Source: Gammaproteobacteria bacterium (GTDB lineage Bacteria > Pseudomonadota > Gammaproteobacteria > Steroidobacterales > Steroidobacteraceae). Taken from it: a DNA stretch of 54,435 nucleotides. The notes under the pieces were generated by a model, which searched no databases, was not told the DNA's origin, and was given only the letters and a program-made list of their open reading frames with translations. Positions 45,741 to 54,435 of this stretch are shown piece by piece. Within the stretch, counting starts at the first letter, position 1. Each line of letters begins with the position of its first letter. The stretch is from positions 1 through 54,435 of the forward strand of contig JABCZO010000028.1 in NCBI GenBank assembly GCA_013289615.1, written 5' to 3'. The translations under genes and the position numbers were made by a program.

Positions 45741-47816
45741 TTGCTGACCGAGCCCTCGAGGGCCGTATTCCTGAGCTATGCATCGCAGGACGCAGACGCC
45801 GCGCGGCGCATCTGCGAGGCGCTGCGCTCATCCGGCATCGAGGTGTGGTTCGACCAGAGCGAGCTGCGCGGCGGGGATGCCTGGGATCAGAAGATCCGCC
45901 AGCAGATCCGCGACTGCGCGCTGTTCATCCCGATCATCTCGGCGCACACGACCTCGCGACCGGAAGGCTATTTCCGGCTCGAATGGGGAATTGCCGACCA
46001 GCGCACGCAGATGATCGCGCGCAACAAGGCGTTCATCATTCCCATCTGCGTGGATGCGACGCCCGAGTCGATTCCGGATTTGCCCGAATCTTTTCTACGC
46101 GTGCAATGGACGCGCCTTGCCGCCGGCGCGACGCCGCCCTCGTTCTGCCAGCGCATCGCCACCCTTCTGGCAGGCGCCGGGCCGCCGGTCGCACCGCCAG
46201 CCGCAACACGCCCGCCGCCGCCAAATGAGCCGCCGCAGGCACCGGCGCTGGCACCGGTGCCGACGCAGCCGCAGAAACTCGGCCGCTGGATTGTGACCGC
46301 GGCAGCGCTGCTGCTGCTGGTCGGAGCGGTTGCTCTCAAGCCGTGGCGGTTCATCGCGGCCAAGCCGGCAGCCGATGCCACTGCAGAATTCGGCACCAAT
46401 ACGCGTGCCGCCGCGCCCGGTGCCGCCGCGCTGCTGGTCTCCCAGGGGTCCTCCGCCGCCGCTCCGGAGCGATCGATCGCGGTGCTGCCATTCACGGATA
46501 TGAGCGAGAAGAAGGACCAGGAATACTTCTCCGACGGCCTGTCGGAGGAACTGATCGATCTGCTGACCAAGGTGCCCGATCTGCGCGTGCCGGCGCGGAC
46601 CTCCTCGTTCTATTTCAAAGGCCAGCACGCAACCATCGCCGAGATGGCCAAAGCGCTCAGTGTCAGCCACGTGCTCGAGGGGAGCGTGCGCAAGGCCGGC
46701 AACACCATCCGCGTCACCGCGCAGCTGATTCGTGCCGACAACGGCTATCACCTGTGGTCCCAGACCTACGATCGTGACCTCAAGGATGTCTTCAAGGTCC
46801 AGGACGAGATTGCCGGCCGCGTGGTGGAGGAACTGAAGCTCACGCTTCCGACGGCGGTATCTGCCAGCGCCGAGCGTACCGGGAATGCGGCGGCTCACAG
46901 TCAGTACCTGCTCGGCAGGAAATTTCTCGATCAACCGACACCCGAGGGCTTCAAAAGTGCGGTCGAGTCGTTCAAGAGCGCGATCGCGCTGGATCCGGGC
47001 TACGCCGCCGCCTACTCGCGTCTCGCCCTGGCCGAAGGGAATCTGGCAGATTTGACCGGTGACCCGAGCGGCCTGACGCGCGCCACAGCGGCGGCCGAGC
47101 GGGCGATCAAGCTCGCCCCCGAAGCCGCCGACGGCTATTACGCACGCGCTTATCTGCGTTCCAATTTCCTCTGGGACTGGGACGGCGCGCGGGCCGATTA
47201 CAACAAAGCCCTGGCCATTGATCCGAACAATTCCGACACGATCTTCGGCTACGGTGACCTGCTCGGCACCCAAGGGCAGCTGCCGGAAGCGCTGGTGCAG
47301 ATGGACAAGGCGATTCGAATCGATCCGCTGGTCGCCAGGTTCTACAGTTTGCGCGCCCGGCTGCTGCTCGATACCGGTGACCTTGCCGCCGCGCGCGACG
47401 CCTATCAGCTGCTGCTGCGACTCAACCCGGCACACCCGCATGCGAATGTGGATCTGGCGATCATTGAGCTGCTCAGCGCCAGGCCCGAGCAGGCATTGGC
47501 TTTGCTGCAGCGTCCCGCGGCACCGGGGTGGCGACTGATGGGCAGCGCGCTGGTCGAATACTCACTGGGACATGCGCAGCAGTCACAGCAGGCTCTAGAT
47601 CAGACCATCCACGATGCGGCGCAGTTCGCCGCCTATCAGATCGCCTCGATCTATGCCTGGCGCGGCGAGAAGGATCCGGCGTTCCAGTGGCTCGAGCGCG
47701 CCTTCACGCAGCACGACGGCGGCCTGACCGAAGTCAAGAATGACCCGCTGCTGGCGTCACTGCGCACCGATCCACGCTACCAGGCCTTTCTGGCCAAAAT
47801 GAAGCTGACGCAGTAA
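45741..47816 (+). CDS. TIR domain, transmembrane segment, TolB/FlgO-like and TPR protein
   Basis: 691 residues from TTG 45741, with AGGAG 8 bases upstream. N-terminal TIR domain (about 6-125): VFLSYASQDADAARRI, GIEVWFDQSELRGGD and FRLEWGIADQR with a candidate catalytic Glu81. A proline-rich linker (149-178), one membrane helix (183-199), then a SIAVLPFTDMSEKKDQEYFSDGLSEELID domain (about 245-355), as in CadC-like and adenylate-cyclase-associated proteins, and TPR repeats (about 375-690). This resembles CadC-type signal proteins with the DNA-binding domain replaced by TIR. The TIR is probably cytoplasmic and the TPR part periplasmic. NADase activity is possible but not shown. Confidence 0.88.
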   Translation: MLTEPSRAVFLSYASQDADAARRICEALRSSGIEVWFDQSELRGGDAWDQKIRQQIRDCALFIPIISAHTTSRPEGYFRLEWGIADQRTQMIARNKAFIIPICVDATPESIPDLPESFLRVQWTRLAAGATPPSFCQRIATLLAGAGPPVAPPAATRPPPPNEPPQAPALAPVPTQPQKLGRWIVTAAALLLLVGAVALKPWRFIAAKPAADATAEFGTNTRAAAPGAAALLVSQGSSAAAPERSIAVLPFTDMSEKKDQEYFSDGLSEELIDLLTKVPDLRVPARTSSFYFKGQHATIAEMAKALSVSHVLEGSVRKAGNTIRVTAQLIRADNGYHLWSQTYDRDLKDVFKVQDEIAGRVVEELKLTLPTAVSASAERTGNAAAHSQYLLGRKFLDQPTPEGFKSAVESFKSAIALDPGYAAAYSRLALAEGNLADLTGDPSGLTRATAAAERAIKLAPEAADGYYARAYLRSNFLWDWDGARADYNKALAIDPNNSDTIFGYGDLLGTQGQLPEALVQMDKAIRIDPLVARFYSLRARLLLDTGDLAAARDAYQLLLRLNPAHPHANVDLAIIELLSARPEQALALLQRPAAPGWRLMGSALVEYSLGHAQQSQQALDQTIHDAAQFAAYQIASIYAWRGEKDPAFQWLERAFTQHDGGLTEVKNDPLLASLRTDPRYQAFLAKMKLTQ

Positions 47817-47847
47817 CCGCAACGGCCCGCGATGCGGTCAATGCCGC

Positions 47848-49095
47848 CTACGCGAGCGATGCACGCGCCAGGCGCGGCAACTCCCCGGCCGTCCCCAGAG
47901 CCTGGCGTGCGAATGCGCGCTTGAGCGCGCCGCTGCGATTGACCGCGCCCAGGCCACGATTGATCAGCCAGGCCGCCGGACCGGAGGCGCCAAAGCCGCT
48001 GTGGAACGCACTCATCGCCGCATCCATCAACAGATTGTGCGTGCGCCGCTGCTGCTCGTAGCCGCGCAACACCCGCAGTGCGCCCGGGTCTTCGCGCTGT
48101 GCGCTCGCGCCGGCCACCGCCTCGCACAGTGCTGCCGCGTCCAGCAACCCCAGATTTGCGCCCTGGCCCGCGAGCGGATGGATCACGTGCGCCGCATCGC
48201 CGATCAGTGCGCAGCGCGGCGCGACGTACGACTCAGCCGCCATGCTGCGCAACGCAAAGCTCGCCCGCTCGCTCGCAAGCGCCGTGGCGCCGAGCACGCC
48301 ATCCAACGCCGCCTCCAGCCGCTGGTTGAATTGCGCATCGCTGCCATCGCGCAGCTCCGGCGCCTGGAGCTCATCGACCGACCAGACGATCGAACTGCTG
48401 CCGTCGAACAACGGCAGGAACGCGAGCGGTCCGGTGGACAGAAATCTCTGCCAGGCCGTGTTCTCATGCGCTCGCGTCGTGCGCACCGTCGCCACGATCG
48501 CAAGCTGCCGATAATCGTGGCTACGAACCGTAATTCCGGCGCACGCGCGCACCAGCGAGTGTGCGCCATCGGCGCCAACCAGCAGGCGCGCGCTCATGCC
48601 ACGCCCATCGGTACATTCCAGGCTTGCGCCCTCGGGGCCGAAGGCAGCAGCCGCCAGTTGAGCGCTGATCAGCGTACCCCCGGCGGTGCGGAAGCTATCG
48701 ATACAGGCGCGCAGCAGCGCACCGTTCTCGGCGATGAAGCCGAGATTCGGCTCGCCGATGTCGGCGGCATCGAAACACAGCGCGTCGGCGCCGGTGGCCG
48801 CGCTCGCCTGATGCCAGACCCGCATGCGCTCATAGGCGCAAAGCCGCGCCTGATCCAGCCGCGCCCAGGCCCCGGCCGCGCGCAGCACCCGCTCACTGGC
48901 GCGCGAGATGGCCACCACGCGCAGCTCCGGCGGCGCCTGTTCCGCCGCCGCCTGATACGCCGCCGCCGCGGGCAGCTCGCCGGCGAGCAGGGCGACGCCT
49001 TGCGGCTCGATGCCGGCGTGACGAACCAGCAGCGCGGCGGCACAGGCACCGGCCAGGCCGCCGCCGACGATCACGATGTCATAGGCCGGCGTCAT
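47848..49095 (-). CDS. ubiI: UbiH/UbiF-family FAD monooxygenase, probably UbiI
   Basis: Probably the C5 hydroxylase of ubiquinone synthesis. 415 residues. FAD-binding YDIVIVGGGLAGACAAALL, the DG motif LLVGADGAHSLVR, and the second FAD motif RCALIGDAAHVIHPLAGQGANLGLLDAAALCEAV. Its position after pepP-ubiH matches E. coli visC (ubiI), which is the main reason for the name; UbiF cannot be excluded from sequence. The ATG overlaps the ubiH stop by ATGA. Converges on the TIR-TPR gene with 31 bases between stops. Confidence 0.85.
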   Translation of the reverse strand: MTPAYDIVIVGGGLAGACAAALLVRHAGIEPQGVALLAGELPAAAAYQAAAEQAPPELRVVAISRASERVLRAAGAWARLDQARLCAYERMRVWHQASAATGADALCFDAADIGEPNLGFIAENGALLRACIDSFRTAGGTLISAQLAAAAFGPEGASLECTDGRGMSARLLVGADGAHSLVRACAGITVRSHDYRQLAIVATVRTTRAHENTAWQRFLSTGPLAFLPLFDGSSSIVWSVDELQAPELRDGSDAQFNQRLEAALDGVLGATALASERASFALRSMAAESYVAPRCALIGDAAHVIHPLAGQGANLGLLDAAALCEAVAGASAQREDPGALRVLRGYEQQRRTHNLLMDAAMSAFHSGFGASGPAAWLINRGLGAVNRSGALKRAFARQALGTAGELPRLARASLA

Positions 49096-50317
49096 CGCAG
49101 CAGCGGCAGGCCGCGCGACAGCCGCGGCAGCGAATCGCCGAAGCCCCAGCTCAGGCGCGACAGTGCGCGCTTGGCCGGCTGGCTCAGGTCGAACAGCAGC
49201 AACCCCAGATTGCGCGCCGCGATCGCCGCACCGCGCCGCGTGTTGAACAGCTTCACCAGCTGGTCGGTAAACATGATCATGCCGCCACGATCGGCGTCGC
49301 GTTGCCTGGCGAACTGTGCCAGCACGGCCTGCGCCCCGGGGTCAGCCGCGGTGGCAATGAGTTCGGCCAGCATGGCCGCGTCGCGTAGTCCCAGATTGAA
49401 GCCCTGGGCGGCCACCGGATGCAGCGCCTGTGCGGCGTTGCCGATCAGCGCCACGCGCTCGCCGGTGACGCCCTGTGCGCGCACCAGCGACAACGGGTAG
49501 CTGGCGCGCCTGCCGACCTGGAGCATCCGGCCGGCGCGCCAGCCGAAGCTGCGCTGCAGCGCCCGGCAGAATTCGCCGGCGTCGCAATCGCGCAGCGCCT
49601 GCGCGGCGTCGGGGGCCAGTGTCCACACCACCGTGTAGGCGCCATCGGCCAGCGGCAGCAGCGCCAGCGGCCCGGTGGCGGTAAAGCGCTCGAAGGCAAC
49701 GCCTCGGGCGCTGTGGTCGGTCCTGACATTGGCGACGAGCGCGACCTGCCGGTAGTCGCTGCTACTGGATTCGATGCCGGCCGCCTGCTTGACCAGCGAA
49801 TGCGCGCCATCGGCAGCCACCACCAGCCGGGCAAGCAGCGGGCCATCATCGCCATGTTCTGCCTGGACCGAGAGCTGCGCCCACTCCGGCGCAATCCTGA
49901 CCGCAGCCACGCGCGCCGGACTGCGCAGTTCGATCTGCGGCGAGCGCCCGAGCGCGCGCCACAGCACCGCGCCCAGGTGCCGGTTGCTGACTACGTAGCC
50001 AAAGGCGGCCAGCTCATGTTCGGCGGCGTTGAGCCGCGCAAAGCCGAAGTGGCCGGCGTCGGACACATGGATCTCGCGTATCGGCGCTGCGGCGGGCGCG
50101 ATCTCGTCCCACACCCCAAGCGTCTGCAGGATCTGGCGCGCCCCGTTGCCCAGCGCGGTGCTGCGATCATCGAAGCTCGGCTGCAGGTCGCTGCCCGCGA
50201 CCACAGCCTCGATCAGCGTGACCTTCAACCGCGTGCCGGCCAGTGCCAGTGCCAGGCTCGCCCCGACCATGCCGCCACCGACGATCGCGACATCGCAGCG
50301 CCCCGCCCCCGGCGCGC

Positions 50318-50321
<4 letters not shown>
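49092..50321 (-). CDS. ubiH: 2-octaprenyl-6-methoxyphenol hydroxylase UbiH family
   Basis: FAD hydroxylase of ubiquinone synthesis. 409 residues, GTG start overlapping the pepP stop as GTGA. FAD motif CDVAIVGGGMVGASLALALAG, the DDRSTALGNGARQIL segment, the DG motif LVVAADGAHSLVKQ, and RVALIGNAAQALHPVAAQGFNLGLRDAAMLAE, where the usual GDAAH is GNAAQ; both Asp and His are changed. E. coli UbiH also has a variant here (GNAAQT), so this supports UbiH. Upstream neighbour pepP and downstream ubiI agree with the E. coli order. Confidence 0.9.
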
Positions 50322-51634
<1,313 letters not shown>

Positions 51635-51661
51635 GAGTACCTCGGTGACGGTTGCTGCAGT

Positions 51662-52225
51662 CTAGTGCAGGACGTGTCCTGGCGGGATGTGCCGCTCGCG
51701 CAACGGCTCCAGCTCGTCGAATACCAGTTGTACGCCGACACGGACGAACTCGGTCAGTTCCGCCAGCGCGGATTCATTGGCTTCCTCGCCGTCGGTCGCA
51801 TCGACGCCGGCGCGCGTGATCTCGGTCAGGTCGCGCACGATTTCGCCGAGTTCTCCCGGCAGGCGCTGCGGGTCGGCGGTGCCGCTGGTACCCAGTCCAT
51901 ACAGGAAACCGGTGCACCAGGAGGTCAGCGCCTGGGTACGCTCCTCGATCGGGGCGTCGTCCCCGGGAATCAGCAGGTCGAAGTCCATGCCGCGACCCGC
52001 CAGAGCCGCCACCGTTCCCTCATAAAGAGTCTGCAGTACCGGATCGGCGTCTCCGCCGCCAGTGCTTCCGTCCGGCAGTATCTCTGCCAGCCAATCCTCC
52101 AGCCGGTATGGGACCAGCGCACATAATGCCCCGGCGAGGGTACCATGCGCTTCGGCCGGATCGGCCAGCGCGTGCGATGCGGCCAGCGTTCGCTGGATTT
52201 CGGAGTAATCATGATACGTTGGCAC
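51662..52225 (-). CDS. ygfB: YgfB/UPF0149-family protein
   Basis: 187 residues from GTG 52225 (VPTYHDYSEIQRTL). All-helical acidic protein of the YgfB type: SHALADPAEAHGTLAGALCALVP, a central LTSWCTGFLYGLGTSG and the C-terminal ELTEFVRVGVQLVFDEL. In Pseudomonas YgfB affects AmpR-linked beta-lactam resistance; a role here is unknown. No ribosome site is visible at the GTG; a TACCAT box lies 6 bases upstream, so leaderless translation is possible. A TTG at 52261 is a longer option. Gene order ygfB-pepP-ubiH-ubiI as in E. coli. Confidence 0.85.
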   Translation of the reverse strand: MPTYHDYSEIQRTLAASHALADPAEAHGTLAGALCALVPYRLEDWLAEILPDGSTGGGDADPVLQTLYEGTVAALAGRGMDFDLLIPGDDAPIEERTQALTSWCTGFLYGLGTSGTADPQRLPGELGEIVRDLTEITRAGVDATDGEEANESALAELTEFVRVGVQLVFDELEPLRERHIPPGHVLH

Positions 52226-52287
52226 GCCAAAATGGTATTGCAGCCTTCGTATCGACCGCAACCTTCATCAATACACCACCAATCTCA

Positions 52288-52317
52288 TTGACCGATGTGT
52301 CTGCGCGGAACTATAGT
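52288..52317 (+). promoter_or_regulatory. Promoter with -10 box six bases before the ZapB-like start
   Basis: TTGACC (52288-52293), an 18-base spacer and TATAGT (52312-52317) form a good sigma-70 promoter. Only 6 bases (TTTGCC) separate the -10 box from ATG 52324, so the expected transcription start is the start codon itself. There is no ribosome site, in agreement with a leaderless mRNA. Confidence 0.6.
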
Positions 52318-52323
52318 TTTGCC

Positions 52324-52557
52324 ATGGCAGAAGCAAAGAGTAACGGGGCGTTCGATCTGGAGCTCAAACGGCTCGAGAAACGCGTCGATGAACTGCTGAA
52401 CACCGTGCAGCAGATCAAGGAAGAAAATCGTGCGCTGCGTCAGCGGCAGGAAACGCTGGCCGCGGAAAAGACCTCGCTGCTGAATCGCAGCGAGCAGGTG
52501 CGCACGCGCGTCGAGGCCATGATTGGCCGCCTCAAGGCGATGGAACACAGCGCATGA
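52324..52557 (+). CDS. Small coiled-coil protein, ZapB-like (TIGR02449 type)
   Basis: 77 residues, almost entirely one heptad-type helix: FDLELKRLEKRVDELLNTVQQIKEENRALRQRQETLAAEKTSLLNRSEQVRTRVEAMIGRLKAMEHS. Such proteins precede zapA in many gammaproteobacteria and are considered cell-division coiled-coil proteins of ZapB type, by position and form rather than sequence identity. ATG 52324 overlaps zapA at its 3' end (ATGA) and is placed directly at a predicted transcription start. Confidence 0.8.
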   Translation: MAEAKSNGAFDLELKRLEKRVDELLNTVQQIKEENRALRQRQETLAAEKTSLLNRSEQVRTRVEAMIGRLKAMEHSA

Positions 52558-52877
52558 CCGAGTCGCGCGATGCGATCCGCCCCCTGAGCGTGCGCATCCT
52601 GGAAAAAGAATACATCGTCGCCTGCGGCCCGGATGAGCGCACCGACCTGCTCGACAGCGCCGAGATCCTCAATAAGAGCATGCGAGAGATTCGCGACAGC
52701 GGCAAGATCGCCGGCCTCGACCGGATTGCGGTCATGGCAGCGCTCAACCTGGCACACGAAGTGCTTAAGCTTCGCGCCCGCGATACCGGTGCCGACCACG
52801 ACACCGGGCACCGCATCAAGGCGCTGCGCGAGCGAGTCGAATCGGCGCTGGAAAAAGGACAACAGCTCGAACTGTGA
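52554..52877 (+). CDS. zapA: Cell division protein ZapA
   Basis: FtsZ-associated factor that stabilises the Z ring. 107 residues. N-terminal PLSVRILEKEYIVACGPDERTDLLDSAEILNKSMREIRDSGKIAGLDRIAVMAALNLAHEVLK, typical ZapA globular head, followed by a C-terminal coiled coil (HRIKALRERVESALEK). The ATG overlaps the stop of the coiled-coil gene (ATGA). The 250 bases downstream form the expected site of 6S RNA, as in E. coli zapA-ssrS-ygfA. Confidence 0.95.
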   Translation: MTESRDAIRPLSVRILEKEYIVACGPDERTDLLDSAEILNKSMREIRDSGKIAGLDRIAVMAALNLAHEVLKLRARDTGADHDTGHRIKALRERVESALEKGQQLEL

Positions 52878-52889
52878 TCGAAGTCTGCG

Positions 52890-53080
52890 GAACCGACCAA
52901 GCCTTAGGACAGTTGCCGGAGGTTTGGTGTACAGTGGCTACAAGCGTCGCCTGCGGTGTTCGATAATCGGGCTGGGTTACCTCTCGACCCTAATTGAAAC
53001 ACCCAAGGGATCGATAGCCTTGCTGACAGCACTGTGCAGGTCTGCCATGCAGCAGAAAGCCTTACCTGTCGCAGGTGATC
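52890..53080 (+). ncRNA. ssrS: 6S RNA candidate (ssrS position)
   Basis: The 251-base space between zapA and the 5-FCL gene is where 6S RNA lies in most gammaproteobacteria, and nothing else is encoded here. Supporting sequence is modest: CGCCTGCG (52948-52955) can pair with CGCAGGTG (53070-53077), with one G-U pair, as a closing stem, and TTGAAACACCCAAGGGATCGATAGCC-like sequence near 52995-53020 faintly resembles the E. coli 3' half. AGGACA (52906-52911) and TACAGT (52930-52935) with an 18-base spacer could be its promoter, which would place the start near 52942. Boundaries are uncertain, hence the broad range. 6S RNA binds RNA polymerase holoenzyme in stationary phase. Confidence 0.5.
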
Positions 53081-53128
53081 CCACTTGTTGCTCCGGTCGA
53101 GAGCAACGGTTCGTACCGGCATCTGCGG

Positions 53129-53773
53129 GTGACGCCCCTGAATTCCCTCGCCCTTAGCGCGGCCCGCGCCGCACCCGGGCCCGAGGCGCGCCGCGACCTC
53201 AGGCGCCGGCTGCGCAAGCGCCGCGCCGAACTGACACCGGCGCAGCGCGCCGCTGCCGCGCGCGCCATCACCACGCACATCGCCGCCACCCGCTGGCTGC
53301 GTGGCGGACGTAGCATCGGCCTGTACGTATCGATCGGCGCTGAAGTGCCGACCGACGCATTGCGCGCTCTGGCGGCCAGGCGCCATTGCCCGGTATATCT
53401 ACCCAGCATCGTCGATTACCGCTACCACCGCATGGTGTTCGCGCGCGACGAAGGTGCACTGCCGTCGATCAATCGCCTTGGCATCCCTGAACCCGCCGCC
53501 CTGCGGATCATCCCGGTGCGCGCGCTGTCAGTGGTGCTGCTGCCGACACTGGGATTCGATCGTCACGGCACACGCCTGGGTACCGGCGGTGGCTACTACG
53601 ATCGGATGTTTGCCTATCGGCACCATCGGCACAGCTGGCACCGGCCACTGCTGGTCGGTATCGCCTTTCAATGCCAGCTAGTGCCGGTGGTCGAGCGCAG
53701 CAGCCATGACGTACCGCTGGACGCGGTAGTCACCGAAGATGGCATTTCGATATTCAGCGCCGCAGCCTGGTAG
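53129..53773 (+). CDS. 5-formyltetrahydrofolate cyclo-ligase
   Basis: Returns 5-formyl-THF to 5,10-methenyl-THF, linked with gcvT, thyA and folA. About 214 residues from GTG 53129. Motifs: RRDLRRRLRKRRAELTPAQRAAAARAI, the ATP-site VVLLPTLGFDRHGTRLGTGGGYYDRMF, and QLVPVVERSSHDVPLDAVVTEDG. A longer GTG start at 53075 would run into the 6S RNA candidate. The position after zapA and ssrS corresponds to E. coli ygfA (fau). The EVE-domain gene follows after 9 bases. Confidence 0.88.
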   Translation: MTPLNSLALSAARAAPGPEARRDLRRRLRKRRAELTPAQRAAAARAITTHIAATRWLRGGRSIGLYVSIGAEVPTDALRALAARRHCPVYLPSIVDYRYHRMVFARDEGALPSINRLGIPEPAALRIIPVRALSVVLLPTLGFDRHGTRLGTGGGYYDRMFAYRHHRHSWHRPLLVGIAFQCQLVPVVERSSHDVPLDAVVTEDGISIFSAAAW

Positions 53774-53782
53774 AGGCGGGCA

Positions 53783-54247
53783 ATGCAGCATTGGCTCCTC
53801 AAGACGGAACCCTCGACCTTCGGCGTCGATGACCTCGCAGCCGCGCCTCGCAAGACCACCAGCTGGGAGGGCGTACGCAATTACCAGGCACGTAACTTCA
53901 TCCGCGACCGGATCAGCAAGGGCGATGAGGCCTTCCTCTATCATTCCAGCTGCGCGCTGCCGGGCATCGTCGCGATCGTGCGGGTGGTACGCGCGGCCTA
54001 TCCCGACCCGAGCGCCTTCAACCGACGTGACCCGCACTTTGATGCGGCCAGCAGCAAGCAGGCGCCGCGCTGGTTCACCTTCGAAATACAGCTGAAACGC
54101 CGATTGAAACGCGTCATCGCACTGTCGGAGCTGCAAGCGCACGCGCACCATGAGTTGGCCTCGATGATGATTCTGCGCGGGGGTAATCGCCTCTCGGTCA
54201 CGCCGATCGAGGACGCGCATTGGCAATTCATCCTCTCACTCGAATGA
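53783..54247 (+). CDS. EVE-domain protein
   Basis: 154 residues: MQHWLLKTEPSTFGVDDLA, TSWEGVRNYQARNFIRDRISKGDEAFLYHSSC, GIVAIVRVVRAAYPD and RGGNRLSVTPIEDAHWQFIL. This is the thymocyte-nuclear-protein-1-like EVE fold of the PUA superfamily, which reads modified bases in DNA or RNA. In gammaproteobacteria the gene is often near ygfA and is probably ordinary RNA/tRNA biology rather than defence. It ends 12 bases before a CRP-type site. Confidence 0.92.
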   Translation: MQHWLLKTEPSTFGVDDLAAAPRKTTSWEGVRNYQARNFIRDRISKGDEAFLYHSSCALPGIVAIVRVVRAAYPDPSAFNRRDPHFDAASSKQAPRWFTFEIQLKRRLKRVIALSELQAHAHHELASMMILRGGNRLSVTPIEDAHWQFILSLE

Positions 54248-54259
54248 TGTGGACCGAGG

Positions 54260-54275
54260 TGTGAGGCAGATCACA
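54260..54275. promoter_or_regulatory. Perfect CRP-type half-site pair TGTGA-N6-TCACA
   Basis: TGTGA (54260-54264), six bases GGCAGA, TCACA (54271-54275): both conserved half sites of the CRP consensus are exact. The centre is about 67 bases upstream of the predicted transcription start near 54335, compatible with class I activation of the small gene at 54364. CRP/Clp binding is inference. Confidence 0.6.
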
Positions 54276-54300
54276 GTGACGCGCGCCCCTACTCGCTTGC

Positions 54301-54328
54301 TTGTAATTTTGCAACGCGTGTATATACT
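54301..54328 (+). promoter_or_regulatory. Promoter upstream of the lysine-rich mini-ORF
   Basis: TTGTAA (54301-54306), a 16-base spacer and TATACT (54323-54328). The spacer is AT-rich compared with the neighbourhood. The start point would lie about 29 bases before the ATG at 54364, leaving room for a GGAG ribosome site. Confidence 0.6.
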
Positions 54329-54363
54329 CGGGCCCCGGACTAACCTGACATGGAGATATAGTC

Positions 54364-54414
54364 ATGGCGAAAGCAAAGAAGAAGGCCAAAAAGAAAGCTT
54401 CGAAAAAGAAGTAA
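54364..54414 (+). CDS. 16-residue lysine/alanine-rich mini-protein
   Basis: ATG GCG AAA GCA ... TAA encodes MAKAKKKAKKKASKKK: 11 lysines in 16 residues, otherwise Ala, Met and Ser. GGAG lies about 9 bases before the ATG, in a GGAGATATAGTC leader. It resembles the Lys/Ala tail of histone-H1-like bacterial proteins (AlgP, Hc1 type), here standing alone. It could bind nucleic acid. Its upstream promoter and CRP-type site argue that it is expressed, but such a short ORF may also be the leader of a downstream gene beyond the window. Confidence 0.55.
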   Translation: MAKAKKKAKKKASKKK

Positions 54415-54435
54415 GGCCTTCATATACGGCGGGCT

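Noticed and set aside
48001..49500. 499-codon rightward open frame opposite ubiI/ubiH
   Set aside because: Antisense artefact of high GC; low-complexity Arg/Ala/Gln composition.

Overview
The window is a GC-rich chromosomal segment, densely packed with genes on both strands. Many neighbouring genes overlap by 4 bases (ATGA, GTGA, TTGA), so translational coupling is common. The gene orders point to Gammaproteobacteria: lptD-surA-pdxA-rsmA-apaG-apaH; amgK-murU divergent from lptD; ygfB-pepP-ubiH-ubiI divergent from zapA, the 6S RNA position and ygfA. High GC, a kynurenine-type NAD route and the many conserved small genes suggest a Steroidobacter/Nevskia/Xanthomonas-like lineage. That placement is inference, because no rRNA gene is present. 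I saw no phage, insertion sequence, CRISPR array, tRNA or rRNA.

Layout. 1-5.2 kb: the 3' end of an amino-acid permease, then a leftward cluster amgK-murU-lipA-lipB with three small genes behind it (MurNAc recycling and lipoate synthesis). 5.2-12.6 kb: the rightward lptD-surA-pdxA-rsmA-usp-apaG-apaH cluster, with a universal stress protein inserted and rsmA apparently starting at CTG. 13.1-18 kb: a kynurenine cluster (haaO, cyclase, kynU, kmo) whose likely product is quinolinate for NAD, then a ydcF-type gene. 18-20.1 kb: GNAT, a DUF4124 protein and a DUF4124-M23 protein. 20.1-26.2 kb: leftward rlmI, lgt-thyA-SET-kup and folA, with a perfect 66-base hairpin between kup and folA. 26.2-33 kb: DUF255 protein, a threonine-dehydratase-like gene with a truncated hydrolase, ArsR, VOC, a His-tailed EamA transporter, a GDT1-type exporter, PsiF and YidB proteins. 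33-39.6 kb: ornithine-decarboxylase-like enzyme, Sua5, a double-protease HtrA/Nma111-like protein, a PfkB kinase and dgkA. 39.6-44 kb: the glycine cleavage system gcvT-H-PA-PB. 44.1-47.8 kb: ispG, phhB and a TIR-membrane-TPR protein. 47.8-54.4 kb: the ubiquinone/pepP/ygfB cluster, the zapA region, a 6S RNA candidate, 5-FCL, an EVE protein, and a tiny lysine-rich ORF behind a good promoter and a perfect CRP-type half-site pair.

Functional links. LipA/LipB supply the lipoyl group that GcvH needs. GcvT yields 5,10-methylene-THF, which ThyA uses and FolA recycles; 5-FCL belongs to the same folate network. LptD and its chaperone SurA act in outer-membrane biogenesis. AmgK/MurU recycle cell wall. 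The most unusual items are the 66-base palindrome, the TIR-TPR protein, the tandem active/inactive HtrA protein, the two CTG-start inferences, the promoter repeats facing the ArsR gene, and the CRP-type site at the right end. No intergenic stretch exceeds 300 bases. All starts, domains and promoters are read by eye without database searches.
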